Positions 6,596-14,245 of a stretch of DNA of 14,245 nucleotides are shown here, in pieces; the first letter of the stretch is position 1, and each line of letters starts with the position of its first letter. The notes under the pieces were generated by a model, which made no database searches, was not told the origin of the DNA, and worked only from the letters and a program-made list of their open reading frames with translations. The stretch comes from Verrucomicrobiales bacterium (lineage in GTDB: Bacteria > Verrucomicrobiota > Verrucomicrobiia > Verrucomicrobiales > DEV007): contig NZSO01000016.1 of the NCBI GenBank assembly GCA_002696885.1, positions 1 through 14,245 of the forward strand, read 5' to 3'. Position numbers and translations under genes: made by a program.

Positions 6596-7521
6596 AAAAA
6601 TCTGTAGTATTATTATTTGCTGGTCAAGGAGCCCAAGAGGTTGGTATGGGGCTCAAATTAGTTGAAGAATATCCTGAGGCCAAAAAGATGTTCGATATGG
6701 CTAATGAACGATTAGGTTTTAATTTAAATGAAATAATGTTTGAAGGGCCTGACGATGAATTGACAAAGACTTCGGTATGTCAACCCGCTCTCTATTTGCA
6801 TGGTCTTGCAACTTGGGAAATATTAAAATCGAGGTGTCCTGACCTGATGCCTGTGGCTGCTGCTGGACTATCGCTTGGAGAGTTCACTGCATACTCGGCA
6901 GCAGGAGCTTATAGTTTTGAAAGGGGGTTAGATATCGTATCCAAGCGCGGTCAGTATATGGAAAGTGCGTGTAATGAGACTAAGGGGTCAATGGCTGCTA
7001 TCATAGGTGGAGATGAAGATTCTGTTCAAAACCTTGCCAGTGAATTTGATTTAGATGTGGCAAACTACAATGCACCAGGACAAATTGTTATTTCAGGTGA
7101 AATTGATAAAATTAAGTCTGCGCTTCAAAAAGTAAAAGAATACGGGGCTAGAATGGGTAAAGAGCTTGTAGTGGCAGGTGCGTATCATTCCCGTTTGATG
7201 GTGAATGCCCAGAATCAGTTGGCAGATGAATTGAAAAACGTATCGCTTTCGACGCCTTTATTTCCTGTAATTTCTAATGTGGAGGCTAACGAAATTTCTG
7301 GAGAAGAAGAAATTAAGAGTGCTCTGGAGCGGCAAGTTACCGGTTCTGTTCGTTGGTCTCAATCAATGGAATTTTTGATTGATCAAGGTCATGAGCTTTT
7401 TATTGAATTCAGTCCTAAACCGGTGCTTGCCGGTTTGATGGCTAGAATAAAAAAAGGGACAAATGTGATTAGTGTTGGTGACCCTTCAAGTATCGATGCT
7501 GCGGTGGAGTCTCTATCCTAA
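6592..7521 (+). CDS. fabD: Malonyl-CoA:ACP transacylase
   Basis: FabD moves malonyl from CoA to acyl carrier protein, supplying every elongation cycle of fatty-acid synthesis. I chose the GTG at 6592, which overlaps the upstream stop (GTGA) and gives 309 residues, equal to E. coli FabD. The longer frame back to TTG at 6562 would add ten non-homologous residues. Catalytic elements are the oxyanion loop GQGAQ (11-15), the nucleophile Ser94 in GLSLGE, Arg119 in SKRGQYM for malonate binding, His199 in GAYHSRLM, and SNVEA. The C-terminal SPKPVLAGLM is also typical. The nucleophile elbow has Leu where most bacteria have His (GHSLGE). No fabH, fabG or acpP is adjacent. fabD ends the plus-strand cluster, with a hairpin over its stop codon. 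It faces the convergent YwqK-like gene across 26 bases. Confidence 0.95.
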   Translation: MKKSVVLLFAGQGAQEVGMGLKLVEEYPEAKKMFDMANERLGFNLNEIMFEGPDDELTKTSVCQPALYLHGLATWEILKSRCPDLMPVAAAGLSLGEFTAYSAAGAYSFERGLDIVSKRGQYMESACNETKGSMAAIIGGDEDSVQNLASEFDLDVANYNAPGQIVISGEIDKIKSALQKVKEYGARMGKELVVAGAYHSRLMVNAQNQLADELKNVSLSTPLFPVISNVEANEISGEEEIKSALERQVTGSVRWSQSMEFLIDQGHELFIEFSPKPVLAGLMARIKKGTNVISVGDPSSIDAAVESLS

Positions 7522-7539
7522 ATAGTGATAGGATTTTTT
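7515..7539 (+). terminator. Candidate intrinsic terminator at the end of fabD
   Basis: ATCCTA (7515-7520) pairs with TAGGAT (7529-7534) around an 8-base loop, followed directly by five more T residues (7535-7539). The left arm contains part of the last sense codon and the first two bases of the fabD stop. The stem is short (6 base pairs, two of them G-C), so efficiency may be low. Its place between two convergent genes supports the call. Confidence 0.5.
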
Positions 7540-7547
7540 ACTCTAAT

Positions 7548-8096
7548 TTATTTCGCCTCCTTTAGTGAGTTCACTGTCTCACCTTTACTGTTCCAGTATT
7601 TGCCATTGCTCATTTTTCCTTCTTTGAAGGAACCTTCAAATCGTTTATTGCCATTTTCATGCCAATAAATCCAATGCCCGTCCATTTTACCATTCGAGTA
7701 TTTTCCTATGTATTTTCTTTCACCATTTTTGTGCCAAAAAATCCATACCCCATGTCGATTACCGTTTAAAAAATTAATGTCACATTTTTTCTCTCCGCTC
7801 TCGTACCAATAAAACCAACTCCCTTGATGCTTGCCGTTTTTTAGTGATCCGATAGCTTTTTTTTGTCCACTTTTGTAGTTTTCAAAAACTTTCAAAGAGA
7901 CAGGGGTTTGGGTGTTTTTTTTAACAAAGATAGGATTTTCTAGATCTGGACCGTCTCCTATGATATCAAGATTTTTAAGGTTAGTTCTTAGTTTTGATTG
8001 ATTGTCAGAATTAATTTCGGATTCGGCTGGTGAGGAACATTCAAATAAAAAGGCCTGCCATAGGACTGAAAGCAATAAATAATAGTTAAATCCCAT
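7548..8096 (-). CDS. YwqK-like MORN-repeat protein, putative lipoprotein
   Basis: The chosen start is the ATG at 8096, giving 182 residues; a TTG at 8108 would add four. Neither has an SD. The N-terminus is hydrophobic up to Cys20 (about residues 5-18) and resembles a lipoprotein signal. However, Glu at the position before Cys and the lack of basic residues at the start make lipidation uncertain. After a polar linker come three clear repeats of about 23-24 residues and a partial fourth, with the pattern G-x-W-x-x-W-x-x-x-G-x-x-K and an aromatic-x-x-G at the end (for example GVWIFWHKNGERK and GHWIYWHENGNKR). This is the MORN-2/YwqK type. Databases often name such proteins 'antitoxin component YwqK', but no toxin gene is present and that name is not supported here. 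The gene is convergent with fabD and divergent from the giant gene. Its role is unknown, probably a periplasmic or membrane-attached structural or binding protein. Confidence 0.8.
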   Translation of the reverse strand: MGFNYYLLLSVLWQAFLFECSSPAESEINSDNQSKLRTNLKNLDIIGDGPDLENPIFVKKNTQTPVSLKVFENYKSGQKKAIGSLKNGKHQGSWFYWYESGEKKCDINFLNGNRHGVWIFWHKNGERKYIGKYSNGKMDGHWIYWHENGNKRFEGSFKEGKMSNGKYWNSKGETVNSLKEAK

Positions 8097-8130
8097 ATGC
8101 TGATGCAATTGTTAAAAATAATATAAGAGG

Positions 8131-8160
8131 TACAAAAATTATTTGGTGGAAAAATATAAT
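8131..8160 (+). promoter_or_regulatory. Candidate promoter for the giant secreted-protein gene
   Basis: A perfect TATAAT lies at 8155-8160. A poor -35 (TACAAA, 8131-8136, 3 of 6 matches) is 18 bases upstream. Transcription would begin near 8167 and give a leader of about 68 bases that contains the 8179-8197 hairpin. The region is very AT-rich, so a chance match is possible. I see no clear promoter for the divergent YwqK-like gene in the same stretch. Confidence 0.4.
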
Positions 8161-8178
8161 ACTGATTTTTTTATTAAT

Positions 8179-8197
8179 GTCCCTGTAATGCGGGGAT
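8179..8197 (+). other. Small hairpin in the leader of the giant gene
   Basis: GTCCCTG (8179-8185) and CGGGGAT (8191-8197) can form a 7-pair stem, including two G-T pairs, around a 5-base loop. It is the only G/C-rich spot in the AT-rich intergenic DNA. No T-run follows on either strand, so it is not a typical terminator. It ends on an alternative in-frame ATG (8196) and could influence translation start choice, or it could be an operator. The role is inferred only. Confidence 0.35.
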
Positions 8198-8234
8198 GTT
8201 AAGTATCTTGTTCGCAAATATCTTATCGGTCAAT

Positions 8235-11200
8235 ATGATGACATTAATTAAAGTTCTTATAATATTTAATTTTGTTCTGACCATAACGTCTATTCGAGTT
8301 GATGCCCAACTCGTTATCAATGAAATTCACTACTCTTCCAAGGATTTATCTGGCGTTGAAGACACAACCAAAGAATGGATAGAAATATTCAATGCATCGG
8401 AAAACTCTCTATCTCTCAACGGGTGGAGGATCACGTCAGGTGTTGATTTTGAATTTCCTGATGTTGTGATTGATCCCAAATCATTTATTGTTGTTGCCTC
8501 AGATCCGGCCAAATTTTCACAATTGTATCCCGATGGGCCTAATGCATTAGGTCCTTGGAGAGGTAAGCTATCCAATACTGGAGAGACTATTCGGTTGAGA
8601 GACCCTTCTGGTAAGGAAATTGATCAAGTGGACTACGCAGATGAGGGTTTTTGGGCGACAAGAAAACGAGGTCCCGAGGATCTTGGACATGAAGGATGGA
8701 TTTGGTTTGCCAGTCATGATGGGGAAGGGAACACGTTAGAATTAATTAACTGGGCTGATAAAAATAATAATGGCCAAAATTGGAATTCATCCTCACTAAT
8801 TGGAGGTACTCCTGGTAAGCAAAATTCAATTTTCAATCCCAACTTCATCCCATTGGTTAAAAGTGTAAGTCATGATCCTCTTATCCCAAAATCGACTGAT
8901 TCTGTTGTAGTGAAGCTCGATATTGATAACAAAAAAAGATTTGATGATCTTCAGCCTAAAATATTCTGGAGAGTAAATGGTGGAGGCGATAATTTTAATT
9001 CGTCCCCAATGGACTTAGATGACGATGGGATCTATTTTTCTAACATACCTGAACAAAATGATAATGCGGTAATAGAGTTCTTCTTTGTAATTGAGGTTGA
9101 AGGTCAGGAGTCAACTGTTTGGCCGCCGTCGATAGATGGTCAGGGTAATGTCTGTAATTATTTATACATGGTTGATGATAGTTTCTCGAAGAATGACTCA
9201 ATACCGAGTTACTACGTTGTAATGACCGATTCCGAGAGAAGTGAACTCGAAGAAATTGGTAGTCGCTCTAGTCAAGCAGATAGTAATGCTGAAATGAATT
9301 GCACGTTCATTAGCTTTGATGGCAAGGGGGATAGAGTACGATATTTAGCCTCTATTCGAAATCGAGGGGCAAGCAGTAGAAGAGGCCCCCCTAATAATCA
9401 ACTAATAAAGTTTAGATCTGATGACCCGTGGAATGGTCAGGAATCAATTAAGTTTAATTGTCAGTACATTCATTCTCAGGTTGCTGGAAGTTGGCTCTAT
9501 CAATGGTTAGGTGTTAAGGCGGCAGACAGTATTCCTGTAAAATTACGAATCAACGGTGAGGATCTTGCTGAGTCTGGTGGTCCAAGAATGTATGGTCATT
9601 ACGCACGCACTGAATCTCTTGATTCAAATTTTGTTTCCGCACATTGGCCAGACGACCCTAACGGTAACCTCTATCAGGTTAGAGATGATGAAGATAGTGG
9701 TGATGAAGGCGATTTAAAATTCGAGGGGGATGAAGCTGACAATTATAGAAATACATATTTTAAAAAAACAAACCGATCGGTGGATGATTGGAACGACATC
9801 ATCAACTTAACAAGGGTGCTCAATGATTCAGATAGTCCTGACTTCGTCGGAAAAATTTCTGAAGTGATCGACATCGATCAATGGTTGCACTTTTTGGCAG
9901 TTGATTCGCTTGTTGGAAACAGAGAGGGCGGTCTGACTACCGGAAAGGGTGATGATTATGCTTTGTATAGAGGTGAAAAAGACCAGCGCTTTCAGTTGGT
10001 GCCGCATGACTTAGATACCGTTCTCGACCAAGGCAGTCGTTCGGGAGATCCAAACTTATCGATATTTACCTACAGGAATGTTGACGGGTTGGAAGAACTT
10101 TTATCCCATCCAGATATCATCCGCATGTATTACGAAAAGTTTATTGATATTCTTGAGAATAAGTACAAACCCGAACTTATTAATCCAATTATTGATAGGG
10201 CGCTCACAGAAATAATACCTACGCGTGTTATTAATGAGATGAAAGAATATATAGTTGACCGTAGGCGTGGAGTATTGGCTCAGATCAAAACTGATTATTC
10301 AGTAAATGTGGATTTAAATGAATCTAATGATGGTTTTTTTCGAACAACCAATGGAGAGGCTAAGCTGACTGGTGATTTCCATGTTGGTAAAGTTAAGTCA
10401 ATTAAAGTTAACGGTACACAGGCTGTGATTAATCCGAGAACGGGTGATTGGGAATTAAACTTGAGATCATTCGACGATGGAGGCCTCCTAACACCAGGTG
10501 TGAATCGGCTGCGAGTCACATTTCATGGAGAATCCGATGATGAATTGCTCCATGAAGAGTATATAAAATTATGGAATGATACCGGGAAGGTTACAGAGGT
10601 TTCTGGAGTGCTCAGGGGTAATGACTTTAGTGGGAATATCTTTTTAACAACGAGATCATCTTATATTCCCAAGGTTCCATTTCTTGTCCGAGTTGATTTG
10701 CGAGATAAAAATGGAAAATATATAAGAGAAATATGGGACGAGACAGCCACTCTATCCAGTGATACCCCTGGTATAAGAATTACCCCAAATGTGGTCAATT
10801 TGAGAAATGGATTAGGAAGTGCTCTGGTGAATGTAGAAGGAGGAGGAGAAGAGGAGATAGTTGAATTAATTAGTGAGGGTTCAGAATGGGCTTATTTAGA
10901 TGATGGATCAGACCAAGGTGTTATATGGAAAGGTAGAGACTTTAATGATACGGAATGGGAAAAAGGGAGAGGTGAGTTAGGTTATGGGGATGGGGATGAG
11001 GTTACAGAATTAAGTTTCGGTCCTAGTTCTAGGAATAAGTATGCAACAACTTATTTTCGCTCTGAGTTTAATCTTGATGAGATAGAAGAAATTGCTGCTC
11101 TTGAGATGAGGTTGAAGTATGATGACGGTGCAATCGTTTACATCAATGGAGAAGAGTTTTTTAAGACTTCTAACATGGAGTACGGAATGGCCTATGATGA

Positions 11201-14200
11201 TTACACAATTGATGGTGATGATACACCTTCAGAAAATTTTCAGAACTTCACCAAGCTTTCAGCAAAATCGCTTGTAGTCGGAAGAAATGTAATTGCGGTT
11301 GAAATCAAGCAAGGTGATAACAGAAGTTCTGATATCAGTTTTGATCTTGGTTTGAGAGCCATTAAAATTGGTCCCTCAGTTGACCCTGGCGATATCAATT
11401 TGAATGTTAGAATTGGTCAGAGTCAAATAAGTAAAAGTATCACAAGTTTAGGGGCTGATACGACACCGACCATTTTATCTGGAGTGTTACGAGATCAAGT
11501 GATTAATTGGTCTGGAATTGTTCGGATTGTTGGAGACGTGACGGTTCCGAAGGGAAGTGAACTTAATATTGCTCCCGGAACAGTTGTTCTTCTAGATGGT
11601 GATGCCGAGCCTCAGAGTGATGAGGGGGCCGATCTGATTATTGCCGGTAGTATAAATTGTTCTGGTACTGATGATAATCCAATAACTTTCACATCATCAT
11701 TATCCGGAAATACATGGGGTCAAATTTTATTTGATGAGTCTGAAAGTGCTGTATTCAAATATACCAACATTCATCAGGCAGGTCATTCACCCAAAGGAGG
11801 TCATACTGATCATGGAAGAGTTCTTAGAGTCCTTGGTTCAAACGTTTTATTTGAGGATTGCACAATTTCAGATAATAGAGGAAAGATTGGCCAGTCAGAT
11901 TCTCGTAATGGAAAGGGATGTAATCTAATTTTTCGTAGATGTCATTGGGCTCGATCCGTGATGGGCTTTGAAGCATTTGATAGTGGTATGCTTGTGGAGG
12001 ATTCCTTTATAACAGATATGCTTGGAATTTATAGAGAGGACGATGTAACTGATGATAATGATGCTATCTATCTGCATGAATCCAATTCTGATCAGAATTT
12101 GATTCTAAAGAACTTAACAGTCGCTTACATGGATGATGATGGCATTGATACACTTGATGCCAAAATTTCCGCGAGCGGAATTATTAGCCGAAACTGTGCA
12201 GATAAAGGAATTAGTGTCTTGGGTGGTGAATTTCAACTAGATGAGGCGTTATTGGTCAATAACTCTATCGGTATTTCAGCTAAAGATGATGCCGATGTGT
12301 CTCTCAAGAATATCACCATTTCTGGAAATACAATAGTGGGGATACAGGTTGAAAATAAGAATGGAGATGATGAGCCAAGCCGATACTCGGTTTCCAATTC
12401 TATATTTTGGGGTAATCAAGAATCAATTGCGACAGATTATGATGATGATGACATCGCTATCGCTGATTCCATCATAGAGGGAGGCTGGCAAGATAATATC
12501 AATGAAGATCCACTCTTCAGAGATCCAGGTTCTGGAGATTTTAGAATATCTGATAAATCACCAGCAATAAAACAAGATATTGATGATTTAGTTAATCGTG
12601 ATCTCGGCTTTTATGATTACAGACCAGTTGGAGGAGAAGTTGTTTGGGGGTTAACAGGATCACCTTATCATGTGACTGATGATGTTAAGATACCAAACGG
12701 GGTCGTTTTTAAGGTAGAACCTGGTGTTTCAATTTATGTAAATGAAGGTCTTAAAATTGAGGTCGAGGGAACGGCTCTCGTAGAAGGTGATTTAAATAGA
12801 AGAATATATTTTTCACACCTTCCAGGTTCTCAATTTGTAAATGATGATGCTGGCAATGGAGGGCTTCCTGATGCGCCGCCCAAGTGGAAGGGGTTGAAAC
12901 TACTAAATACACTTGATGAGGATAATATAATAAAGCATGCAGACTTTGACAGTGCTCAAGATGAAGAAGGCGCTATAGGTGTTCTTAATTCTCAATGCAT
13001 CATTGATGATGTGTCATTTAACAGGACTCATATAAGAATGATTTATACTGAAGATGCCTCTGTAATCATTAGAAATACAAAATTTCCTGATATGTTTTCT
13101 GAAAGTGAGGGTCCTGCAGAGTTGGGTCTCGATAACATTAGTGAACACATCAAGGGGATTGGAGAGATACCATCTGGAGGTAGATATATCATTAGAGATA
13201 ATTTCTTTGGAAGTAACAAAGGTCACAACGATGTGATTGATGTTGATAGTGGATGGAGACCTAATCCAATACTTCAGATTATAGGTAATTATTTCTCGGG
13301 AACTGGTGATGAGCTATGTGACTTGGGAGGTGATGTGTTTTTGTCAGAGAATATCTTTCTAAATGTATTCAAAGATGATGAAACTTCGGATAGAGGTTAC
13401 GCGAATGCCATATCCACAGGTGATGTTGGACCGGATGCGACTTTTTCAATATCACGGAATATTTTTGCTGATGTAGATCATGCGATTAGTTTAAAAATAC
13501 AAAGTTCAACAATTTTTGAAAATAATACCGTTTATAAGATACATCCCGATTTTAATGATAGATTTGACAACCCGAGTGTTGCATCAGTTGTAAATCTTTT
13601 TATACCTACAGATACTGATTCTCGAGCCACTCACGGTAAGGGTGCATACCTTTCTGATAATATATTGGTAACTCCTAGAGTTTTTAGTGGAGCTGATGAT
13701 GCAAAGAATCCCCCATATCCTGTCACTCCTTTGGAGTTACATAGAAATTTATTAGATCCACAATTATCAGATATTGAAATAGGAAGAAATCATCAAGGGC
13801 TTGATATATTTGATCTCGGGGAGGGTAACACAATTGATGACCCAATGTTTGTTAATCCTGATGCTAATGATTTTAGACTTCAATCTAGTTCACCTGCAAA
13901 AGGTTCTGGAAAATTTGGTCAGGATCTTGGGGCAATTATCCCAGCTGGAATATTTATTTCTGGAGAGCCTAATCCAATGACAACGAGTAGCAGTGCAAAG
14001 CTCAATGTTGGAGGGCCAGGTTACTTTGCTTATCGGTGGAGATTTAAAGATGGTGAATGGAGTGAAATAATAAAGATTGGAGATGGTTTTAAACCAGAGG
14101 GAAATACCATCAGGGCGGGTGAAATTATTTTAAAAGATCTTAAGATTGGGACCCATTTAATAGAGGTTATAGGTCAGGACTTTGCAGGTAATTGGCAAGA

Positions 14201-14245
14201 AGTGCCGACGCAATCTCATGAATGGGAAGTTGTTAGTGAATTGCC
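8235..14245 (+). CDS. Giant secreted protein: lamin-tail domain, CotH-type kinase, double parallel beta-helix (3'-partial)
   Basis: The frame stays open from ATG 8235 to the window end: at least 2003 residues with no stop. A signal peptide (residues 1-24, hydrophobic core, cleavage likely after VDA) sends it out of the cytoplasm. Domains in order: lamin-tail domain, about 25-150 (LVINEIHY, EWIEIFN, LNGWRI); Ig-like, about 205-305; CotH-type kinase, about 330-700, with IRNRGASS (374 on), INGE (N440), LAVDSLVGNREGG (D557, N562) and HDLD (591-594); beta-sandwich; galactose-binding-like domain, about 883-1045; two right-handed beta-helix units, about 1080-1455 and 1469-1895, each ending in DP(L/M)F...DFR...SPA; start of another Ig-like domain, about 1906 on. 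CotH proteins are atypical protein kinases (known from spore coats); large PVC relatives have no known substrate. An alternative in-frame ATG at 8196 would add 13 residues. The C-terminal sorting signal is not visible. The domain calls come from motifs I recognise, and whether the kinase is active is unknown. Confidence 0.88.
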   Translation, partial: MMTLIKVLIIFNFVLTITSIRVDAQLVINEIHYSSKDLSGVEDTTKEWIEIFNASENSLSLNGWRITSGVDFEFPDVVIDPKSFIVVASDPAKFSQLYPDGPNALGPWRGKLSNTGETIRLRDPSGKEIDQVDYADEGFWATRKRGPEDLGHEGWIWFASHDGEGNTLELINWADKNNNGQNWNSSSLIGGTPGKQNSIFNPNFIPLVKSVSHDPLIPKSTDSVVVKLDIDNKKRFDDLQPKIFWRVNGGGDNFNSSPMDLDDDGIYFSNIPEQNDNAVIEFFFVIEVEGQESTVWPPSIDGQGNVCNYLYMVDDSFSKNDSIPSYYVVMTDSERSELEEIGSRSSQADSNAEMNCTFISFDGKGDRVRYLASIRNRGASSRRGPPNNQLIKFRSDDPWNGQESIKFNCQYIHSQVAGSWLYQWLGVKAADSIPVKLRINGEDLAESGGPRMYGHYARTESLDSNFVSAHWPDDPNGNLYQVRDDEDSGDEGDLKFEGDEADNYRNTYFKKTNRSVDDWNDIINLTRVLNDSDSPDFVGKISEVIDIDQWLHFLAVDSLVGNREGGLTTGKGDDYALYRGEKDQRFQLVPHDLDTVLDQGSRSGDPNLSIFTYRNVDGLEELLSHPDIIRMYYEKFIDILENKYKPELINPIIDRALTEIIPTRVINEMKEYIVDRRRGVLAQIKTDYSVNVDLNESNDGFFRTTNGEAKLTGDFHVGKVKSIKVNGTQAVINPRTGDWELNLRSFDDGGLLTPGVNRLRVTFHGESDDELLHEEYIKLWNDTGKVTEVSGVLRGNDFSGNIFLTTRSSYIPKVPFLVRVDLRDKNGKYIREIWDETATLSSDTPGIRITPNVVNLRNGLGSALVNVEGGGEEEIVELISEGSEWAYLDDGSDQGVIWKGRDFNDTEWEKGRGELGYGDGDEVTELSFGPSSRNKYATTYFRSEFNLDEIEEIAALEMRLKYDDGAIVYINGEEFFKTSNMEYGMAYDDYTIDGDDTPSENFQNFTKLSAKSLVVGRNVIAVEIKQGDNRSSDISFDLGLRAIKIGPSVDPGDINLNVRIGQSQISKSITSLGADTTPTILSGVLRDQVINWSGIVRIVGDVTVPKGSELNIAPGTVVLLDGDAEPQSDEGADLIIAGSINCSGTDDNPITFTSSLSGNTWGQILFDESESAVFKYTNIHQAGHSPKGGHTDHGRVLRVLGSNVLFEDCTISDNRGKIGQSDSRNGKGCNLIFRRCHWARSVMGFEAFDSGMLVEDSFITDMLGIYREDDVTDDNDAIYLHESNSDQNLILKNLTVAYMDDDGIDTLDAKISASGIISRNCADKGISVLGGEFQLDEALLVNNSIGISAKDDADVSLKNITISGNTIVGIQVENKNGDDEPSRYSVSNSIFWGNQESIATDYDDDDIAIADSIIEGGWQDNINEDPLFRDPGSGDFRISDKSPAIKQDIDDLVNRDLGFYDYRPVGGEVVWGLTGSPYHVTDDVKIPNGVVFKVEPGVSIYVNEGLKIEVEGTALVEGDLNRRIYFSHLPGSQFVNDDAGNGGLPDAPPKWKGLKLLNTLDEDNIIKHADFDSAQDEEGAIGVLNSQCIIDDVSFNRTHIRMIYTEDASVIIRNTKFPDMFSESEGPAELGLDNISEHIKGIGEIPSGGRYIIRDNFFGSNKGHNDVIDVDSGWRPNPILQIIGNYFSGTGDELCDLGGDVFLSENIFLNVFKDDETSDRGYANAISTGDVGPDATFSISRNIFADVDHAISLKIQSSTIFENNTVYKIHPDFNDRFDNPSVASVVNLFIPTDTDSRATHGKGAYLSDNILVTPRVFSGADDAKNPPYPVTPLELHRNLLDPQLSDIEIGRNHQGLDIFDLGEGNTIDDPMFVNPDANDFRLQSSSPAKGSGKFGQDLGAIIPAGIFISGEPNPMTTSSSAKLNVGGPGYFAYRWRFKDGEWSEIIKIGDGFKPEGNTIRAGEIILKDLKIGTHLIEVIGQDFAGNWQEVPTQSHEWEVVSEL

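Noticed and set aside
7548..8096. Toxin-antitoxin locus
   Set aside because: The YwqK name in databases includes 'antitoxin', but no toxin-like gene is adjacent and the protein looks exported. The repeats alone do not support the role.
8097..8108. TTG at 8108 as the start of the YwqK-like gene
   Set aside because: The ATG four codons later gives a cleaner hydrophobic signal segment. This is not certain, since neither start has an SD.
8330..13226. Short open frames inside the giant gene (minus strand 8330-8575, 10295-10519 and 13014-13226; plus strand 11731-11928)
   Set aside because: All lie in other frames of a continuous 2003-codon reading frame with recognisable domains. None has a motif or a start signal of its own.
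1..14245. tRNA, rRNA, insertion sequences, integrases, attachment sites or prophage genes
   Set aside because: I saw no such sequences, transposase motifs or long terminal inverted repeats. The window reads as ordinary chromosomal gene clusters plus one large exported-protein gene.

Overview
The window looks like chromosomal DNA of a PVC-superphylum bacterium, most likely a marine, AT-rich Verrucomicrobiota (Opitutae-like). This is inferred from gene content: a FabD with a GLSLGE active-site motif, a class II glycerate kinase, an MGDG-synthase-like glycosyltransferase, a YwqK/MORN lipoprotein, and a giant secreted lamin-tail/CotH/beta-helix protein of a kind common in Planctomycetes and Verrucomicrobia. 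No 16S gene or other decisive marker is present, so the taxonomic call is tentative. Almost no start codon has a good Shine-Dalgarno sequence, and TTG and GTG starts are used.

Layout. (1) 1-1469, plus strand: the 3' part of an unrecognised single-pass membrane protein whose N-terminus is an in-frame 9-base (Asp-Glu-Val) tandem repeat cut by the window edge, then a small two-ACT-domain protein. (2) 1479-2630, minus strand: a GT28/MGDG-synthase-like glycosyltransferase, convergent with the ACT gene and divergent from mtnA. (3) 2682-7521, plus strand: a tight housekeeping cluster of mtnA, tmk, holB (delta'), glycerate kinase and fabD. From tmk onward the genes overlap or are separated by at most 15 bases, and a weak intrinsic terminator overlaps the fabD stop. 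(4) 7548-8096, minus strand: a small MORN/YwqK-repeat putative lipoprotein. (5) 8235 to the right edge, plus strand: one uninterrupted reading frame of at least 2003 codons for a secreted multidomain protein, running off the window without a stop. I read it codon by codon and saw no in-frame stop. It has its own candidate promoter with a perfect TATAAT, and a hairpin in the leader.

How the genes fit together. The central cluster mixes DNA replication (dTMP kinase, clamp-loader delta'), central carbon metabolism (glycerate to 2-phosphoglycerate), fatty-acid initiation (malonyl transfer to ACP) and methylthioribose-phosphate isomerisation. It is a growth-linked cluster, not a single pathway. 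The glycosyltransferase may make membrane glycolipids. The right-hand half of the window is a cell-envelope or extracellular module. The least ordinary items are the giant CotH-kinase/double beta-helix protein, the delta' subunit without a zinc module, and the coding repeat at the left edge that carries Shine-Dalgarno-like and GTG elements in every unit.
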